The position numbers were made by a program, and so were the translations under genes. DNA of 64,000 nucleotides from Sva-07 sp963717385 (GTDB taxonomy: Bacteria; Actinomycetota; Acidimicrobiia; Acidimicrobiales; Ilumatobacteraceae), in NCBI GenBank assembly GCA_963717385.1, contig CAVQWE010000027.1, positions 296,280 through 360,279 on the forward strand. Reading direction: 5' to 3'. Positions 26,158 through 34,788 of this stretch are shown in pieces (positions within the stretch are counted from its first letter, which is position 1; the number at the start of each line of letters is the position of its first letter). Below the pieces are notes generated by a model. The model made no database searches. It was not told the DNA's origin and saw only the letters and a program-made list of their open reading frames with translations.

Positions 26158-27120
26158 ATGTTCGAGCCTTCGTTCGTGACCGTCCGCAACGGCGACATCG
26201 ATCTGCGCGTCGCCGTCACCGGATCGGGGCCGCTGATCGTGTGCATCCACGGCTGGCCCGAGCTCTGGTACTCGTGGCGCCATCAGATGGAGCACTTCGC
26301 CGCCCGCGGCTTCACCGTGGCAGCAATGGATGTGCGGGGCTACGGCGGCAGTTCGAACCCGCCCGAGATCGAGGCCTACCGGCTCACCGAGCTGTGCGCC
26401 GACACCGCTGCGGTGATCGACGAGCTCGGAAACGGCGAGGCGATCGTGTTCGGTCACGATTGGGGTGCACCGATCGCCTGGAACACTGCCCGCCTGCACC
26501 CGGCCAAGGTGCGCGCCGTGGCCGGGCTGAGCGTGCCGTACACACCGGTCGGACCGGTCTCGTCGCTCGACATGTGGCGAGATCGATACGAGGGAAAGTT
26601 CTTCTATCAGCTCTACATCGAGACGCCCGGGGTGGTCGAGGCCGAGATCGGCGACAACCACGCCAACGCACTGCGCAGGATCTACTACGGGGCCAGTGGC
26701 GACGCCGACCACTCGCTGTTCGCCGAGAAGGGCCCAGAGGCCGGACTGCTCGACGACACGATCGATCCCGACCCATTCCCGGCATGGATGTCGCCCGACG
26801 ATCTCGCTGTGTACGTCGAAGCGTTCGAAACGAGCGGCTGGGTGGGCCCGTTCAACCGCTATCGGGCCCAAGGCCTCGACGCCGACGAACTCGGATCGCT
26901 TCCCGACGGAAACCTGAAGCCACCCGCCGCATTTGTCGCCGGAGCTCTCGACGGCGTGCGCAACTTCGTGCCGGGGCTGGACCTGTTCGACTTCGCCCCG
27001 GCGTTCTGCGACGACTTCCGGGGCTCGACGATCGTCCCCGGTGTCGGGCACTGGATCCAGCAGGAGGCGCCAGCGGCGACAAACGCAGCGCTCGACGCGT
27101 TCATCGACACGCTCGACTGA
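26158..27120 (+). CDS. Alpha/beta hydrolase, epoxide hydrolase-like
   Basis: The 320-residue protein has the oxyanion motif CIHGWPELWYSWR near residue 31, the nucleophile Asp in FGHDWGAPIAW near 100, and the catalytic His in VPGVGHWIQQEAP near 300. The Asp nucleophile and HGWP motif point to the epoxide hydrolase/haloalkane dehalogenase branch. ATG 26158 gives the usual short N-terminus. Confidence 0.88.
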   Translation: MFEPSFVTVRNGDIDLRVAVTGSGPLIVCIHGWPELWYSWRHQMEHFAARGFTVAAMDVRGYGGSSNPPEIEAYRLTELCADTAAVIDELGNGEAIVFGHDWGAPIAWNTARLHPAKVRAVAGLSVPYTPVGPVSSLDMWRDRYEGKFFYQLYIETPGVVEAEIGDNHANALRRIYYGASGDADHSLFAEKGPEAGLLDDTIDPDPFPAWMSPDDLAVYVEAFETSGWVGPFNRYRAQGLDADELGSLPDGNLKPPAAFVAGALDGVRNFVPGLDLFDFAPAFCDDFRGSTIVPGVGHWIQQEAPAATNAALDAFIDTLD

Positions 27121-27167
27121 ACACGACCGGTTGCCGTTCACCGGACGCCGCCGAATACGTTCGGCCC

Positions 27168-28073
27168 ATGACCGCTCGCCTTCCCGCACTGTCGCTCGCC
27201 GCCTCCCCCGGTCGCCGAGCCCGCACGATCGAACTCGCGAAAGACATCGAGGCCCACGGCTTTCCCGGGGTGTACTGCCCGAGCTTCGGCGACGCGATGG
27301 GACTGTGCCTCTCGATCGCCCAGGCCACCACCACACTGGAGGTCGGCACGTCCATCCAGCCGATCTACCTGCAGCACCCGGTGGCGCTGGCCACCTCGGC
27401 GAGCTACCTCCACGAGGTCGCCGAGGGCCGGTTCCGACTCGGCGTCGGCGTCACCCACGGCCCGGTGATCAAGCGGCTGGGCGTCGAGACCGGCAAGCCA
27501 CTGTCGGACATGCGCGAATACGTCGAGACGATGCGCGGCGCCGCCGAACACCTGGGCGGTCTCCCGCCGGTCGTGCTCGCCACGTTGCGCGACAAGATGG
27601 TCGGGTTGTCGGTCGAGGTCGGCGACGGCGCGGTGTGGGCGAACGGGTCGCTCAGCCGGATGGGGCACTCGGTGGGGCTGGTGCCCGCCGACCGTCAGGC
27701 CGAGGGATTCTGGATCGGCAACATGATCCCAACCGTGGTCGACGACGACCTCGGGGCAGCGCGCGCACGCAACCGCAAGACGCTGCAGGGATACGTCGCG
27801 CTCCCGAACTACCGCAACTATTGGATCGAAGCCGGCTACGAGACCGAGATGTTGGCCGCCAAGGCAGCGATCGATGCCGGCGACAGCGACGCGGTGATGG
27901 CCGCGATGAGTGACGCCTGGCTCGACGACTGCACGTTGTCGGGCCCCCCGAGTCGGGTACGCGATGGGGTCGAGGCCTGGTTCGACGCTGGTGTGACACC
28001 GATCGTCGTGCCGTCGTCAACCTCTGGCGGCCAGGCCAAGGCGGTCGCCGAACTGTTCGACACGTTCTCCTGA
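27168..28073 (+). CDS. LLM class F420-dependent oxidoreductase
   Basis: The 301-residue protein has the luciferase-like monooxygenase TIM-barrel pattern: a start LSLAASPGRRARTIELAKDIEAHGF, then SIAQATTTLEVGTSIQP and RFRLGVGVTHGPVIKRLG. In actinobacteria such proteins usually use reduced F420. Substrate unknown. It overlaps the next gene by one base (TGATG), so translation is coupled. Confidence 0.88.
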   Translation: MTARLPALSLAASPGRRARTIELAKDIEAHGFPGVYCPSFGDAMGLCLSIAQATTTLEVGTSIQPIYLQHPVALATSASYLHEVAEGRFRLGVGVTHGPVIKRLGVETGKPLSDMREYVETMRGAAEHLGGLPPVVLATLRDKMVGLSVEVGDGAVWANGSLSRMGHSVGLVPADRQAEGFWIGNMIPTVVDDDLGAARARNRKTLQGYVALPNYRNYWIEAGYETEMLAAKAAIDAGDSDAVMAAMSDAWLDDCTLSGPPSRVRDGVEAWFDAGVTPIVVPSSTSGGQAKAVAELFDTFS

Positions 28074-28888
28074 TGACCGTCAAGCTCCTCGGCATTCCCT
28101 ACGACGCCCACTCGTCGTTCCTGCATGGTCCCGCACTGGCTCCGTCTGCGATCCGGGCGGCATTGACGTGTGGGTCGGCGAACTGGTGCACCGAGTCGGG
28201 TCAGGACCTCGACCCGGCGACGAACAACTCCTGGGCCGACATCGGCGACGTGGACGTCGTGGGTACGGGCGACGCCGCGGTGACCGCCATCCGCAACGCC
28301 GCGGCCGGGGCGATCGCCGACGGCTCACGCCTGCTGTCGCTCGGCGGTGATCACATGGTCACCTGGCCCCTGGTGCAGGCCGTGACCGACCACGTCGATG
28401 GACTCACGATCGTGCACTTCGATGCGCACCCCGATCTGTACGACTCGCTCGATGGCGACCGCTACTCGCATGCGTGCCCGTTCGCTCGCATCATGGAGGA
28501 GGGCAAGGTCGCGCGTCTGGTGCAGTTGGGGATCCGCACGATGAACCCACATCAGCGAGCCCAGGCAGAGCGTTTCGGAGTCGAGGTGCACGAACTGCGC
28601 GACTGGGACGGCACCGTACCCGCACTGACCGGTCCGGTCTATGTGACCGTCGACCTCGACGCACTCGATCCCGCGTACGCCCCTGGCGTCTCGCATCACG
28701 AGCCCGGTGGCATGTCGACCCGTCAACTCCTCGATGCGCTCCGCCAGATCGGCGGCAGCGGTGCGACGATCGTTGGCGCCGACCTCGTCGAGCTGAACCC
28801 GACACGGGACATCAACGACATGTCGGCGATGGTGGCCGCCAAGATCGTTCGCGAGTTGTTGGGACTCCTCGTGGAGTCGCTGTCGTGA
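28073..28888 (+). CDS. Arginase/agmatinase family protein
   Basis: The 271-residue ureohydrolase has the di-manganese motifs SLGGDHMVTWP (about residue 95), VHFDAHPDLYDS (about 115) and VTVDLDALDPAYAPG (about 195). It should hydrolyse a guanidino or formimino group. The gene is coupled to the F420 oxidoreductase upstream and to a glutamine amidotransferase downstream (GTGA overlap), which suggests a nitrogen-handling operon. Confidence 0.9.
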   Translation: MTVKLLGIPYDAHSSFLHGPALAPSAIRAALTCGSANWCTESGQDLDPATNNSWADIGDVDVVGTGDAAVTAIRNAAAGAIADGSRLLSLGGDHMVTWPLVQAVTDHVDGLTIVHFDAHPDLYDSLDGDRYSHACPFARIMEEGKVARLVQLGIRTMNPHQRAQAERFGVEVHELRDWDGTVPALTGPVYVTVDLDALDPAYAPGVSHHEPGGMSTRQLLDALRQIGGSGATIVGADLVELNPTRDINDMSAMVAAKIVRELLGLLVESLS

Positions 28889-29572
28889 TCCTGTACGTCG
28901 ACTACGAGCACGCATCGAGCTACCTGAAATCTCACGGCGATTGGCTGCTGGCCGCACGCGCCCGGATCTCGTACATGCTCCAAGACGTGTCCGGGCACCG
29001 GTGTCTCCTGCAGCGTTACACCGACGTCGACGCCGACATCGTCGACGAACTGGACATCGCCGCGGTGTTCATCAGCGGCAATGGCGCTCCGCCGGACGTG
29101 TACGACCCGACCGATCTGGTGGGTCTTGCGGGACATCGTCCGTTCGGGGCGCACCCCGGTGTTCGGGTTCTGCGGTGGCTTGCAGTTCATGGGCACCACA
29201 CTCGGCGCCCGACTCGATCGAGTCGGCCGACTGAGCGACGACGAGATCGATCCCCACCCGAAGTACGAGCCGGGCTGGCGCAAGGAGCTCGGCTACGAAC
29301 CGGTCGAACTGATCGGCGAACACCCGCTGCTCGACGGGATCGACCGACGACCCGTCGTGCGCCACGCGCACACTTCGGAGCTGAAAGAGGCGCCCGCCGG
29401 GTTCACCAACCTCGCCCGCACCGAGGTCACCGAACTGCAGTTTCTCGCCCACGAGTCGCTGCCGCTCGTCGGCACCCAGTTCCACCCCGAGTGGTGGACC
29501 GACGAGCACCCCCAAGGACGACAGATGATCGCCAACTTCTGCCGGTGGGCCGGCGTGGCGCCGGCGAACTGA
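28885..29572 (+). pseudogene. Class I glutamine amidotransferase-like protein, frameshifted
   Basis: The first 80 codons start at GTG 28885 with ILYVDYEHASSYL and run to DPTDLVGL. The protein then continues in the next frame as RDIVRSGRTPVFGFCGGLQFMG to the stop at 29572. The Cys in FGFCGGLQ is the nucleophile and QFHPEWW supplies the catalytic His and Glu. One extra base near 29124 (a T in CTTGCGG) would explain the break. Both halves are otherwise well conserved, so a sequence error is possible. It overlaps the arginase gene. Confidence 0.75.
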
Positions 29573-29579
29573 CGCCCGG

Positions 29580-31883
29580 TCAGCGGCGTCGGCCGACCAC
29601 CAGCGCGGGCAGTGCCACCACGGTCGCCAGCCAGCTGAGCACGATGATCGAGCCAAGGAAGATGCCGACGATCACGTACGGCGTGAGCGACGAGAACAGC
29701 AATGGCAAGAAGCCGACCGCGATCACCGCGGCATTGCGCGTGAGCGCCCGGGCCGGCTCCTCGGCGAATGCCTCGATGGCAGCCGACGACGACCCGAGGT
29801 CGGCGCGCAGCTCACGGAATCGTTCGACGAAGTGGATGGCGAAGTCGACACCGATGCCGAGCACCAGCGTGGAGAGCACGGCGATGGGCATGTCGTAGTC
29901 CTTGCCGATCAGGCCGATCGTTCCGTACACGATCATGATCGTCCACAGCACCGGCGCGATGCCCACGAGCGCCCACACGATCGATCGGAACAAGATGGCG
30001 AGGAGCACGAGCACGATCGCCAGCGTCACCAGGAACCCGGTGAGCATTCCCTCGACCATCTCGTCCTGCCACACCAGATTGAGGTACGTCTCACCGCCCC
30101 ACTCGGCCGTGACACCATCAGGCAACGGCATCGCCCCGAGTTGATCGGCGGTGACATCGAGTACCGACTGCATGGCCTGGTTGTCGCCGTCACGGAGCTG
30201 GAGCCTGATGTTGGCGCGATCGCCCTCGGGCGTGATCAACGTGGCGGTCAACGGTGACGCTTCCGCGGCGCCGACGAGCGCAGCTTCGGCGTCGGGGCCG
30301 GTGGCATCACCGATCAGATCGACGAACGAAGCCGATGTGCCGACAACCGGGTCGGTCTCCCAGTTCTCCTGCAGCGCGCCGATCGCCGCGATCGTCTCCG
30401 CGCTGAGCATGAGTTCGGGGTCGTCCGCACGCACCAGGAGGCTGGCCCCGAACGTGCCGGGCAGCTCGTCGTTGAGGCGCTCGGTGGCCACGCGAACCTC
30501 TTGACCCGGCCGGAACCAATTGACGGGGTTGTCGTTGACCTCGATCGTGGTGATGAGCGGCACCGACAGCACCGCAAGCAGACCTGCGCCGAGCAGCACC
30601 GGCAGCCGGCGACGGCTCGCGCCGATCGGGAGGCGACGAACGACCTCGGCGAACCTACTGTCGCCTGCGGCACGGTCGCCGACCGCACGGTCGATCGAAC
30701 CTTCCTTGACCAGCATCAGCACCGCAGGCAGCACGGTGAGTGTGCCGAGCCAGGCGATCGCCACACCGATGGCCACGAAGATGCCGAACACCCGCACCGG
30801 CGGAATCGGCGTGAGCGCCAACGCAGCGAAACCGACCACCGTGGTGAGCGTGGTGAACGCGATCGGACCGGCGAGTTCGTCGTAGACGGTGCGGAGCGCA
30901 GCGCGGCGATCTCTGAGTCGGCCGTAGCGGTCGAAGAACTCGCTGATCACGTGGATCGCATCGAGGATGGCGATTGGCATCAGGAAGATCGGGATCATCG
31001 AGCTCATGATGTGCAAGGTGTTGCCGGTGCCGATCAGCAGCCCCATCGCACCGATCACCGAGACCATCGCGAGCAGCATCGCCGGGCCGACCAACACGAC
31101 TCGCCGGAAGAACACGAGCATCAACAAGAAGATCGCGACGCCAGCCATCGGTGCGAACACGGCCATCTGGACGAACATCTGGTCGCCGAAGGCCTCTTGG
31201 GCGAGCGGCAGGCCAGCCACGTGACGCTCGAGCCCGGCGAGCTCGGGCGACTCGTCGAGTAGCCGATCGATCTCGTCGCTCACCGGCACCGCATCGGACT
31301 TGTCGTCGAGCGGCACGAAGAAGGCGAACGTGTCGCCGTCGGCCGACAGCACATTGCCGGCGAGCAGCGGGTCGGCGGCCACCTGGTCGGCGATCGCCGC
31401 CGCGGCTTCGTCGTTGTCAGGACCTGCGCCGGGGATGGCGGTGCGCACTGAAATCATGGTGTCTTCGGCGACGCCATCGATGGCGCTGACGGCGTCGTGG
31501 AATCCGACAGCGGCTTCGAGGTCGGTCGCCGTCACCAGGCTCTCGTCGGAGAACACGCCGACAACGATCATGTCCCGCGTGCCGAACGCCGTTCGGATCT
31601 CCTCGTTCAACACGCGCACCGGCGCGTCGGCCGACAGCATGCTCTCGGGATCGGTGTCGACCTGGACCCGTACGAACATCGCCAGCAACACGATCGTGAG
31701 TACCGCTGTGATCCCGACCACCCGCTTCGGCCAGCGCATGGAGGCATCGACGAGCCCCAACGAGACGCGCCCGACGAGGCCAGAGGGGCGGTGATGGTGC
31801 GCTGGGCCGTGGCCGACATGGGCCAACACCTCGTCGACGTCGATCTCCGGCTCGGCGTCGATGTCACTGCTGGGGGGCGTCAT
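29580..31883 (-). CDS. MMPL/RND family transporter
   Basis: The 767-residue protein has two repeats of the RND fold, each with a first membrane helix, a large periplasmic loop and a block of five helices. The conserved segments are GNTLHIMSSMIPIFLMPIAILDAIHVISEFF in the first half and LVLGIGVDFAIHFVERFREL in the second. It should export lipids or other hydrophobic molecules using the proton gradient. ATG 31883 is used; a GTG at 31907 would add eight residues. The N-terminal tail is acidic and His-rich. Confidence 0.85.
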   Translation of the reverse strand: MTPPSSDIDAEPEIDVDEVLAHVGHGPAHHHRPSGLVGRVSLGLVDASMRWPKRVVGITAVLTIVLLAMFVRVQVDTDPESMLSADAPVRVLNEEIRTAFGTRDMIVVGVFSDESLVTATDLEAAVGFHDAVSAIDGVAEDTMISVRTAIPGAGPDNDEAAAAIADQVAADPLLAGNVLSADGDTFAFFVPLDDKSDAVPVSDEIDRLLDESPELAGLERHVAGLPLAQEAFGDQMFVQMAVFAPMAGVAIFLLMLVFFRRVVLVGPAMLLAMVSVIGAMGLLIGTGNTLHIMSSMIPIFLMPIAILDAIHVISEFFDRYGRLRDRRAALRTVYDELAGPIAFTTLTTVVGFAALALTPIPPVRVFGIFVAIGVAIAWLGTLTVLPAVLMLVKEGSIDRAVGDRAAGDSRFAEVVRRLPIGASRRRLPVLLGAGLLAVLSVPLITTIEVNDNPVNWFRPGQEVRVATERLNDELPGTFGASLLVRADDPELMLSAETIAAIGALQENWETDPVVGTSASFVDLIGDATGPDAEAALVGAAEASPLTATLITPEGDRANIRLQLRDGDNQAMQSVLDVTADQLGAMPLPDGVTAEWGGETYLNLVWQDEMVEGMLTGFLVTLAIVLVLLAILFRSIVWALVGIAPVLWTIMIVYGTIGLIGKDYDMPIAVLSTLVLGIGVDFAIHFVERFRELRADLGSSSAAIEAFAEEPARALTRNAAVIAVGFLPLLFSSLTPYVIVGIFLGSIIVLSWLATVVALPALVVGRRR

Positions 31884-31995
31884 ACGGGGCAGGGTATCGG
31901 TGAGCACCCGATCGTGGCGGGCGACCTGCCACAGGACCGATGCATCCGTCGCCAGCTATCCTGCGACCCGCCGCACGCAGGCGCGATGCGGCTCC

Positions 31996-32071
31996 GCCTC
32001 TGTAGCTCAGTGGATAGAGCATCGGTTTCCTAAACCGTGTGTCGCAGGTTCGATCCCTGCCAGGGGCGCCA
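31996..32071 (+). tRNA. tRNA-Arg(CCT)
   Basis: The sequence folds into a full cloverleaf: acceptor GCCTCTG/CAGGGGC with one G-T pair, D-arm GCTC..GAGC, anticodon loop TTCCTAA (anticodon CCT, so it reads AGG), T-arm GCAGG-TTCGATC-CCTGC, discriminator G and an encoded CCA at 32069-32071. It is the attachment target of the island that follows, and its 3' half is repeated at 43049. Confidence 0.95.
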
Positions 32072-32128
32072 GCCGAGGAGCGATAATGCAGTTGCCCGAT
32101 CGCATCTCGAGGCCGCACAGTTCGCCGG
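32027..32128 (+). other. attL, left direct repeat of the island
   Basis: A 102-bp stretch that starts in the tRNA-Arg anticodon loop and runs 57 bp beyond the CCA is repeated at 43049-43150 with a single mismatch (A at 32085, T at 43107). This is the classic trace of site-specific integration into a tRNA 3' end. The left copy keeps the tRNA whole. Confidence 0.88.
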
Positions 32129-32183
32129 AAGTGCGCTCGTCGCGAGCGATTTCGGTCCGGCATTCTCGAGCGGGTTTCTGGGC

Positions 32184-32585
32184 TCAGTTCCGGAAGGTCA
32201 CCCGTTGGCGGAGCCACCTTGCGAGCCACGCCTCGTCGACCTCGCGGCCGGCCACGGCGAGCATTGCGTCGACGGCGTCGTCGGGGTCGGGATGGTCGTC
32301 GTTCCACGAGCCGTCGTTGAGGTCGATGAACAACACGAGACATGCCCACGCTGCTCGCTTGTTGCCGTCGGGCAACGGGTGATTCCACGCGATCCGACAC
32401 GCGAGCACTGCGGCCTTGTCGTACATGTCTGGGTAGAAGTCTGTATCGCTGAAGCCGGCCTGAGGTGCGTGCAACGCTGAGTCGGCGAGCTCCACGCGGC
32501 TGGCCTTGATCAGGGTGGCTGCGTTGATACCCGTGACGTGCTCGGCGAGGTACCAGAACTCAGCGAGGCTGAGATAGCGGGTCAC
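32184..32585 (-). CDS. Doc-type Fic family toxin
   Basis: The 133-residue protein has the Fic/Doc motif HPLPDGNKRAAWACLVLF near residue 68 (family HxFx(D/N)GNKR; here the third position is L rather than F). Doc toxins phosphorylate EF-Tu. It starts with GTG overlapping the stop of the upstream antitoxin gene by four bases, the usual toxin-antitoxin layout. It is the first gene inside attL. Confidence 0.88.
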   Translation of the reverse strand: MTRYLSLAEFWYLAEHVTGINAATLIKASRVELADSALHAPQAGFSDTDFYPDMYDKAAVLACRIAWNHPLPDGNKRAAWACLVLFIDLNDGSWNDDHPDPDDAVDAMLAVAGREVDEAWLARWLRQRVTFRN

Positions 32586-32791
32586 TTGGCAAGGCGGTCG
32601 AGGATCTCCCGATCCCGCTCGAGCAACTTCTTTGCCCGCGCGGTGAAGTCGTCATCGGAGCGGACTCGTTCGATCTCGGCGGCGAGTGCGTCGATGATCA
32701 GCTGGTTGACGCTGTCGCCTCGAACTCGGGCAACGGCCTCGGCGTCATCGGCGAGATCGTCGGGCAACCGAACCGTGGTCTGCTTCGCCAT
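32582..32791 (-). CDS. Ribbon-helix-helix antitoxin
   Basis: The 69-residue protein starts MAKQTTVRLPDDLADDAEAV, a ribbon-helix-helix DNA-binding start, with a charged helical tail (KKLLERDREILDRLAK) that would bind and block the toxin. The gene precedes and overlaps the Doc toxin. RHH antitoxins normally repress their own operon. An AT-rich patch just upstream (ATGATATCATGATA-like at about 32793-32808) is a plausible operator. Confidence 0.88.
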   Translation of the reverse strand: MAKQTTVRLPDDLADDAEAVARVRGDSVNQLIIDALAAEIERVRSDDDFTARAKKLLERDREILDRLAK

Positions 32792-32980
32792 GACATCATG
32801 ATATCACGATGCGATTCGATGAACTGTTGCAGTTGGTGGGCGCATATCGCCGGATCTGTGGCGCGGACCGGAGCGCACGCGCCCGTGATTATCGAGTGGG
32901 GCCCCACCCTGCGATCATCGATCGCAAGTGCCGATGAGCGCTACCTGTTCATCCCGCTGGCCGCGCGCGTTGTCGGGTGG

Positions 32981-33106
32981 GTCGTCTCGGTGAACGGGCG
33001 ACCTGCAACCGGCATGTCGACGCTCGCTCGCAAGTTGGCGGTCCGCTCTCGGGCTTCCATTGTGCGCGACGACGCGATCAGGGAGGCTCACGTCGATGTG
33101 CTCGGC
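32981..33106 (+). pseudogene. P-loop kinase fragment
   Basis: A stretch of about 42 codons reads VVSVNGRPATGMSTLARKLA followed by SIVRDDAIREAHVDVLG. It matches the start of small AAA/adenylate-kinase-like P-loop kinases, but the Walker Lys is Met (GRPATGMST) and the rest of the protein is missing. Flanking codons in the same frame are not protein-like. It is read as a decayed gene fragment in the island. Confidence 0.45.
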
Positions 33107-33210
33107 ACGGATGATCCACCGCCTGACCTTGCGCAGCGCGAGTGGGATCGCAGGCACGCTCGGCCCTCCAGCGAGCCATGGCCTGGGCTTCGCCAGAATG
33201 AGGAGCTGCG

Positions 33211-33828
33211 TCACACGCCTCCAGCACTCCCGTCGGATGCAGCATCGGCAAGCTCAAACAGGTGCAGTCGCCGTGGAGTTTTGATGCGTCCAGCGCACGA
33301 AGCCCGGTCGGCAGCGCCAGCGAAGTAGACCGAGCACCATCCGATCCTGCCACCTGGGCTACAGGACAACTCGAGAACAACGCCCAGCTCGCGCAGTCGC
33401 ACGACGCCTTCACCCTCTCGAAGTCCAAGACCACCCTGATCGGGCAGAAACACGACCGGAGTCGACAGTACTCGCGGTTCGATCACGCCCCGGCTTGCCA
33501 GCTTGGCATAGGTGACCAGCCGACCCGGTAGCGCAAGCCGACACAGCACGTCACGAGGCTGCGACCTGCGATACATGACAACCAACACGGCCATTCCCAC
33601 CGTAAAGATGATCGCGAACAACCACACCGACAACTCCAACCGACCACGCGCTTCGGCTCTCGCCATGACGAAACCAATAGCCGCAACAGCCAAAAGCCCG
33701 GATGGCCAAACCCACCACCACACCCTGACGAGGGCCACTCGCCACCACGCAACCCGTTGCAACCTCAGGTCACCGGCAACAATCGCATCCCTCAACGCCA
33801 CAAGCAGCCGATCGGATGCCCTCAACAT
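33211..33828 (-). CDS. Hypothetical membrane protein
   Basis: The 205-residue protein has two membrane helices (about residues 38-55 and 68-86, LSVWLFAIIFTVGMAVLVVMY) followed by a cytoplasmic domain with RLVTYAKLASRGVIEPRVLSTPVVFLP. No family was recognised. It is island cargo. Confidence 0.6.
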   Translation of the reverse strand: MLRASDRLLVALRDAIVAGDLRLQRVAWWRVALVRVWWWVWPSGLLAVAAIGFVMARAEARGRLELSVWLFAIIFTVGMAVLVVMYRRSQPRDVLCRLALPGRLVTYAKLASRGVIEPRVLSTPVVFLPDQGGLGLREGEGVVRLRELGVVLELSCSPGGRIGWCSVYFAGAADRASCAGRIKTPRRLHLFELADAASDGSAGGV

Positions 33829-33974
33829 CCCGCATTGGCTGCCATTCCCGTCAATCCACGAGCCGCGGTGAACAGAGCCTCAACCATCTGTCCACCCTGC
33901 GCTGGTACCAACAACGCCCCCATCACCTGGACTCCGGTCGCTCTGAAGCGCCCCGGGTCTGGTGGAGGCTCTGA

Positions 33975-34268
33975 TCAATCCTGCATCAATGGGCACAGGT
34001 CTCCGCTCAGCTCAACGTCGGAAGCGGCCGGAGTGAGCAACACCTCACTTGTGCTTCCGGGCAGAGAAATCACAAAAGTGCTCTGGCCTACAAACTCGTC
34101 AAGGCCTCGGAACACGGTGGCCTCGCCTTCCGCAAGGGTTTCGGTGATGCCGCCTGCGGATGGCGTAACCGAGACGCTGGTACCACAGCCATTTGTAAAG
34201 CGATAGGCGACACCAGAATCTGGCGCCCCAAGTTGGGGACTGCAGGAAACGATCCCCATCAACAGCAT
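33975..34268 (-). CDS. Small lipoprotein-like hypothetical protein
   Basis: The 97-residue protein has a very short hydrophobic start followed by Cys (MLLMGIVSCSP), which could be a lipobox. A beta-rich body follows (AYRFTNGCGTSVSVTPSAGG, then GLDEFVGQSTFVISLPG). The start may lie further upstream, as the signal is short. Function unknown. Confidence 0.55.
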   Translation of the reverse strand: MLLMGIVSCSPQLGAPDSGVAYRFTNGCGTSVSVTPSAGGITETLAEGEATVFRGLDEFVGQSTFVISLPGSTSEVLLTPAASDVELSGDLCPLMQD

Positions 34269-34292
34269 CGCGCCACGCGCCCTGCGCTACCC

Positions 34293-34788
34293 TCACGAAC
34301 CCCAGGCCGATCTCATGAAGTTCTGAACGTTGTAAGCCTCTTGTTCGTAGATGTTGCCCCTATAACCGTCCATGGCGAACGCGATCAGGTAGTTGACCGC
34401 CTGCTGATCACCATTGATCTCAAACTGTTGAACATGGACGAATTCGTGCGCGAGCAACAAGTTATCCTTGCATTGGTCCTGGCAGAAGATGTAGCGACCG
34501 ATTGTTACGGCGTCCGCAGGCTGGCGACTCGGGACCCTCTGAGAGTCCACACAGGTCACCGGCATACCTGATGCCGACGAACCACACGCGTACACCGCCG
34601 TGGCATGCGACCAATCGATCAGATGGCCTCGAGCGACTGCGTCGATCACGTCGGGACCAGACGCACCCCCATCGTACGTGCATCGAATCCCTGCCAGGTA
34701 GCACAGCGCACGTGCAGACCCGCCTAGGCTCGCCTGCTTAACCAGAGGCCCGCGGACGATGCGGTCAAGGCTTGAGTTGGCTCCGGCC
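34293..34788 (-). pseudogene. Protease-like protein truncated by IS256 insertion
   Basis: The remaining C-terminal part has a zinc-protease-like motif LLAHEFVHVQQFE (HExxH variant HEFVH) and a downstream NYLIAFAMDGYRGNIYEQEAYN segment with a possible third ligand. It also holds several Cys (CTYDGG, YACGS, CVDSQ, CQDQC). The 5' part is missing: reading runs straight into the IS terminal repeat at 34789. It may once have been secreted. The rest of the gene is not seen on the other side of the IS. Confidence 0.6.

Noticed and set aside
25434..27167. Long upstream part of the plus frame that ends in the F420 oxidoreductase
   Set aside because: It overlaps the membrane protein and hydrolase genes in another frame and is Arg/Ala-rich; only the part from ATG 27168 is real.
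24403..27336. 977-codon minus-strand frame
   Set aside because: It lies antisense to four well-supported plus-strand genes and has no recognisable domain.
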